Origin: an uncultured Candidatus Binatia bacterium
Lineage (GTDB): Bacteria; Desulfobacterota; Binatia; Bin18
NCBI GenBank assembly: GCA_958296235.1
Contig: OY282457.1
Coordinates: 2,785,338-2,849,337, forward strand
Direction of reading: 5' to 3'
DNA length: 64,000 bases
The number at the start of each line of letters is the position of its first letter. Within the stretch, counting starts at the first letter, position 1. Below the pieces are notes generated by a model, which did not search any database, had not been told where the DNA came from, and saw nothing but the letters and a program-made list of their open reading frames with translations. The position numbers and the translations under genes were made by a program. Positions 61,215 through 64,000 of the stretch are shown in pieces.

Positions 61215-61826
61215 ATGCTCAACTTCAGCCTGTATTTTGTTACTGACCGCAAACAAACCGCCAACCGGCCCCTTGCCGATGTTGTGCATGCCGCCCTTGA
61301 CGGTGGGGTGCGGGCCGTTCAACTCCGAGAAAAAGACCTCGAAGGCCGCGAGCTGTACGCCTTAGCCGAGCGGCTTCGGGCGCTGACCCGGCGCTATCAG
61401 GCACGCTTGCTGGTCAACGATCGCCTGGATGTCGCCCTTGCCGTTGAAGCCGACGGCGTCCATCTCGGACAGAATTCTTTTGCAGTCGAAGACGCCCGCC
61501 GTCTGCTGGGAGCCGAGAAGCTCATCGGCGTTTCAACCCATTCTCAGCATGAAATCGCTGCGGCCCAGGAGGCCGACTTTCTTGTCTTTGGCCCGGTTTA
61601 TTACACCCCCTCAAAAGCTGCCTATGGCGAGCCCCAGGGGCTTGACCGCCTCCGCGCGGCGGTCGCTCACAGCGCGGTGCCTGTTTTTGCGATTGGCGGT
61701 ATCAAGACCGAGCGCGTGGCGGAAGTACTGGAGACCGGCGCGCATGGGATTGCCATGATTTCGGCCATCAGCGCGGCGGCCGACCCGGCTCAGGCCGCGC
61801 AAGCGTTATTGCAGCAGCTTGACTGA
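61215..61826 (+). CDS. thiE: Thiamine-phosphate synthase ThiE
   Basis: A 203-residue TIM-barrel enzyme joining HMP-pyrophosphate and thiazole phosphate. FVTDRKQTANRPLADVVHAA, ALDGGVRAVQLREKDLEGRE, LLVNDRLDVALAVEADGVHL, GQNSFAV, FGPVYYTPSKAAYGEPQGLD and VFAIGGIKTERVAEVLETGA are diagnostic. A repeat element separates it from thiG by 190 bases. Standard length. Confidence 0.95.
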   Translation: MLNFSLYFVTDRKQTANRPLADVVHAALDGGVRAVQLREKDLEGRELYALAERLRALTRRYQARLLVNDRLDVALAVEADGVHLGQNSFAVEDARRLLGAEKLIGVSTHSQHEIAAAQEADFLVFGPVYYTPSKAAYGEPQGLDRLRAAVAHSAVPVFAIGGIKTERVAEVLETGAHGIAMISAISAAADPAQAAQALLQQLD

Positions 61827-61881
61827 AGCGCATCGGGCTTGCCCCGCAGTTCGCCTCACTGGTAGAATCTCCGCAATCCAC

Positions 61882-61954
<73 letters not shown>

Positions 61955-61960
61955 CTCTTG

Positions 61961-61988
61961 AAGCCCTTGTGTCTGCAAGGGCTTTTTC
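61961..61988 (+). terminator. Intrinsic terminator after tRNA-Thr
   Basis: Stem AAGCCCTTG / CAAGGGCTT (9 bp) with a 6-base loop, running into a T-run (TTTTT). Seven bases after the tRNA. Confidence 0.85.
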
Positions 61989-62014
61989 CTTACCGGGATA
62001 GTGTCTCAGTTTGA

Positions 62015-62200
62015 ATTTTCCCTCACCCGTTGCCGGTGCCGCGCCCCCTCCCCCCAACCCTCTCCCCTTCGACCGGCTCAGGACAGGCCCCCGGGGGAGA
62101 GGGGGTCTACTTCCCTCCCCCCTTGAGTCTGATTCCCTCCCCCCTTGAGTCTACTTCCCTTCCCCCTTGAGGGGGAGGGCCAGGGTGGGGGGTGTTCCGC
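62015..62200. repeat. Family A repeats with a 22-bp unit repeated three times
   Basis: The 565-base gap 61955-62519 is non-coding. It holds CCTCACCCG- and GGGGGAGAGGGGG-type family A pieces and three tandem 22-base units starting TCTACTTCCCTCCCC (62106-62127), TCTGATTCCCTCCCC (62128-62149) and TCTACTTCCCTTCCC (62150-62171). I see no gene in the gap. Confidence 0.7.
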
Positions 62201-62519
62201 CGGCAGCGGTGCAGGACGATGTGCAACTGAGACACGCCCTGCCGGGCCGCCCTTGTCCTTGCTCCTCCTGTAGGGCGGCTCCCGCTCTCCTGGCGGGAAA
62301 TGCGTAAACGCGCCCACCTCATGAGGAGCGCGGCCATCCTGGCCGCGATTCTTTGCGGGCTGGAAGCCCGCACTCCTTGTTTGCGGGCTGAGGGCGGGTC
62401 TGAGCTTCCAGCAGGAAAGAGTCGGGGGATTTCAAACTGATACACCACCAAAACCGGGAACGGATTGACAGTTTTCCTTCCGCGCGTCATGTTGAGGCAA
62501 CCCAGGAGGAAGCACACCG

Positions 62520-63392
62520 ATGACAAATTTTCATGTTGAACCGCTTAATGCGAGCTTTGGGGCAACCGTAACCGGACTCAAGCTGGCCGACATTGACGAG
62601 ACAACCTTCAGTCGGCTGTACGACACCTGGCTTGAGTACGCGCTGCTCATCTTCCCGAACCAGCATCTCTCCAATGACCAGCAGGTCGCCTTTGCCAAAC
62701 GCTTTGGTGAGCTGGAGTTTGACCTGGCGCCGATCAGCAACGTCAAAAAAGACGGCAGCATTCGCCTCGAAGACGATGCAGACGAGATGATTCAGGTGCT
62801 CAAGGGGAATATGGGCTGGCATTGCGACAGCACCTATATGCCCGTTCAGGCCAAGGGCGCGGTGTTCACGGCCCACGTTGTGCCTGCGTCTCGTGGGGAA
62901 ACCGGCTGGGCGGATTTACGCGCCGGGTATGATGCGCTTGATGCAGCCACGAAAGAGAAAATCGCCAATCTGTCAGCCTACCACTCCCTCCGCCATTCAC
63001 AGAAGAAAATTGGGTTTGCAGCCAAAAAGGGCGGCGACTATAACGGCTATGGTTTGGATGTCCAGGACCCGCCGTTGAGACCCCTGGTGAAAACGCATCC
63101 CGAGACCGGGCGCAAGTCTCTGCTGATTGGCCGTCATGCGTACGGCATTCCAGGACTGGACCCGGCCGAATCCGAACACCTGCTTCAGACGCTGGTGGAC
63201 CACACCTGTCAGCCGCCACGCGTCTATCACCACAGTTGGACCGCGGGCGACGCCGTGCTGTGGGATAACCGTCGCCTGCTGCACCGGGCCTGCCCCTGGG
63301 ACATGACTGAAGCGCGAGTGATGTACCACGCCAGAATCGCCGGTGATTCGGTATCCGAATTTGCCAGCGGCCACGAGAGCGTTTCCCGCTAG
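62520..63392 (+). CDS. TauD/TfdA family 2-oxoglutarate/Fe(II) dioxygenase
   Basis: A 290-residue non-heme iron dioxygenase. The first two ligands are His101 and Asp103 (MGWHCDSTYMPVQAKGAVFT), the third His255 (RRLLHRACPWDM), with Arg in EARVMYHARIAGD for 2OG. The N-terminus FHVEPLNASFGATVTGLKLA is typical of TauD/TfdA proteins. GGAGG precedes the ATG. Substrates in the family include taurine and aryloxyalkanoates; here it is not determined. Confidence 0.92.
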   Translation: MTNFHVEPLNASFGATVTGLKLADIDETTFSRLYDTWLEYALLIFPNQHLSNDQQVAFAKRFGELEFDLAPISNVKKDGSIRLEDDADEMIQVLKGNMGWHCDSTYMPVQAKGAVFTAHVVPASRGETGWADLRAGYDALDAATKEKIANLSAYHSLRHSQKKIGFAAKKGGDYNGYGLDVQDPPLRPLVKTHPETGRKSLLIGRHAYGIPGLDPAESEHLLQTLVDHTCQPPRVYHHSWTAGDAVLWDNRRLLHRACPWDMTEARVMYHARIAGDSVSEFASGHESVSR

Positions 63393-63412
63393 GCTGGAGT
63401 TCTGCGTTCCGC

Positions 63413-63560
63413 TCTCGTCATGCCGGACCTGATCCGGCATCCATACTTCGACTTCGCCCTTCCGGGCTACGCTCAGCACAAACGGCCTCGCGTTCGCCCT
63501 GAGCCTGTCCTGAGCCGTGTCGAAGGGCCTGTCCTGAGCCGTGCCAAAGGGCCGGGGTGG
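63413..63560. repeat. Family C core plus family B repeat
   Basis: CTCGTCATGCCGGACCTGAT with the inverted CCGGCATCC is a family C core fragment; it runs into a family B copy (ACTTCGACTTCGCCCTTCCG ... GCCTGTCCTGAGCCGTG, the last unit repeated). Fills the gap between the dioxygenase and the cysteine desulfurase. Confidence 0.6.
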
Positions 63561-63565
63561 GTTCT

Positions 63566-64000
63566 CTACGGCTCAGAACACGGCCCGGCCCGCGTCAATC
63601 GTGTCAACGTCTCCGTAATCAGACGCACCGCCTCGGCAAGGTCTGCGTCAGTCGTATCAAAGCCGAGGCTGAAGCGAATAGAGGCTTCCGCCTCCTCACC
63701 ACTCAAACCGATAGCTCTCAGAACATGCGACGGCTCAGGTATCCCCGAGGTGCAGGCGGAACCCGTCGAAGCCGCGAGGTGGGGCTGTAAGGTGCTGAGG
63801 ATGTCATCCGCCGAAAACTCCATAAACCGAATATTCGCGTTGCCGGAGTGGCGGGCCTGCCCTTGAGGGCCATTCAACGCTATCGGCCACGGCAGACGGT
63901 TGAGCATTTCAATAAACATATCGCGACGGCGGCATAACTGCGCCCGCTTCTCTTCCGCCTCGACAGCGGCAAAGATATCTGCTGCTGCGCCCATCCCAGC
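63566..64000 (-). CDS. Cysteine desulfurase (NifS/IscS type), C-terminal part
   Basis: PLP-dependent enzyme that mobilises sulfur from cysteine, for iron-sulfur, thiamine or molybdenum cofactor pathways. Only the last ~144 codons are present; the 5' part is beyond the right edge. NRLPWPIALNGPQGQARHSG, the catalytic-loop Cys in GSACTSGIPEPSHVLRAIGL and SIRFSLGFDTTDADLAEAVR are typical of the NifS branch. Confidence 0.9.
   Translation of the reverse strand, partial: AGMGAAADIFAAVEAEEKRAQLCRRRDMFIEMLNRLPWPIALNGPQGQARHSGNANIRFMEFSADDILSTLQPHLAASTGSACTSGIPEPSHVLRAIGLSGEEAEASIRFSLGFDTTDADLAEAVRLITETLTRLTRAGPCSEP

Noticed and set aside
60204..61322. 372-codon minus-strand frame across thiG
   Set aside because: Antisense to thiG and a family B repeat; the plus-strand protein is clearly ThiG.
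62106..62171. Possible CRISPR array from three regular repeats
   Set aside because: The 22-base units are directly adjacent with no spacers; a simple tandem repeat.

Overview
The window is a GC-rich bacterial chromosome segment, about 60 protein genes and one tRNA-Thr, with no rRNA, CRISPR array or plasmid/phage backbone. Signal peptides, lipoproteins, an RND-type adaptor, HflKC and periplasmic lytic transglycosylase and FKBP genes indicate a Gram-negative cell. Acyl-CoA dehydrogenase, crotonase, SCP2-type thiolase with its DUF35 partner, SDRs, an LLM oxidoreductase, a P450, both extradiol and intradiol ring-cleavage dioxygenases, NAD-linked formate dehydrogenase and a tungsten-type aldehyde oxidoreductase suggest an aerobic or facultative heterotroph that degrades lipids and aromatics. 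A lineage such as Binatota, Tectomicrobia or another former deltaproteobacterial group is possible, but this is inference and no marker gene fixes it.

Layout. 1-3.4 kb: TetR plus HlyD adaptor (partial), a Phd/PIN toxin-antitoxin pair, a DUF4357 remnant and a crotonase. 3.6-8.3 kb: hflK-hflC with a small metal-binding protein, LLM oxidoreductase, a zinc-ribbon protein and a catechol 2,3-dioxygenase. 8.5-18.0 kb: MltF-like transglycosylase, TetR, dodecin, MBL hydrolase, exonuclease, small unknown genes, an NAD-dependent epimerase, an intradiol dioxygenase, a class I amidotransferase and murU.

18.1-23.1 kb is the most interesting part: an AT-richer island sitting between murU and amgK, two genes that are normally adjacent in the peptidoglycan-recycling operon. 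It holds a Septu-like defence pair (ABC-type ATPase and HNH nuclease) and, converging on it, a compact RiPP cluster: a 60-residue precursor ending in three aromatic-Asn-Arg triplets, a radical SAM/SPASM cyclophane synthase, a 2OG-Fe(II) oxygenase and an aKG-HExxH-type hydroxylase.

25.2-29.8 kb: acyl-CoA dehydrogenase, a type III glutamine synthetase that appears to have replaced the middle of a duplicated dehydrogenase-SDR module and carries the first codons of the SDR, then the intact SDR. 30-36 kb: two tandem exported FKBPs, CDP-alcohol phosphatidyltransferase, DUF3565-cupin fusion, YbaK, P450, thiolase/DUF35. 36.3-44.7 kb: an eight-gene MoxR-DUF58-Bat (aerotolerance) operon. 45-55 kb: two-gene formate dehydrogenase, Uma2 nuclease, a second PIN toxin pair, DUF2237, two tiny membrane proteins, aldehyde:ferredoxin oxidoreductase and a MobA-MoaD fusion. 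55-64 kb: tandem-RRM RNA-binding protein, DUF1015, purH-purD, thiS-thiG-thiE, tRNA-Thr(CGU), a TauD-family dioxygenase and a partial cysteine desulfurase.

Three families of short palindromic repeats fill most of the longer intergenic gaps. One is MITE-like, and its end supplies the stop codon of two unrelated genes.
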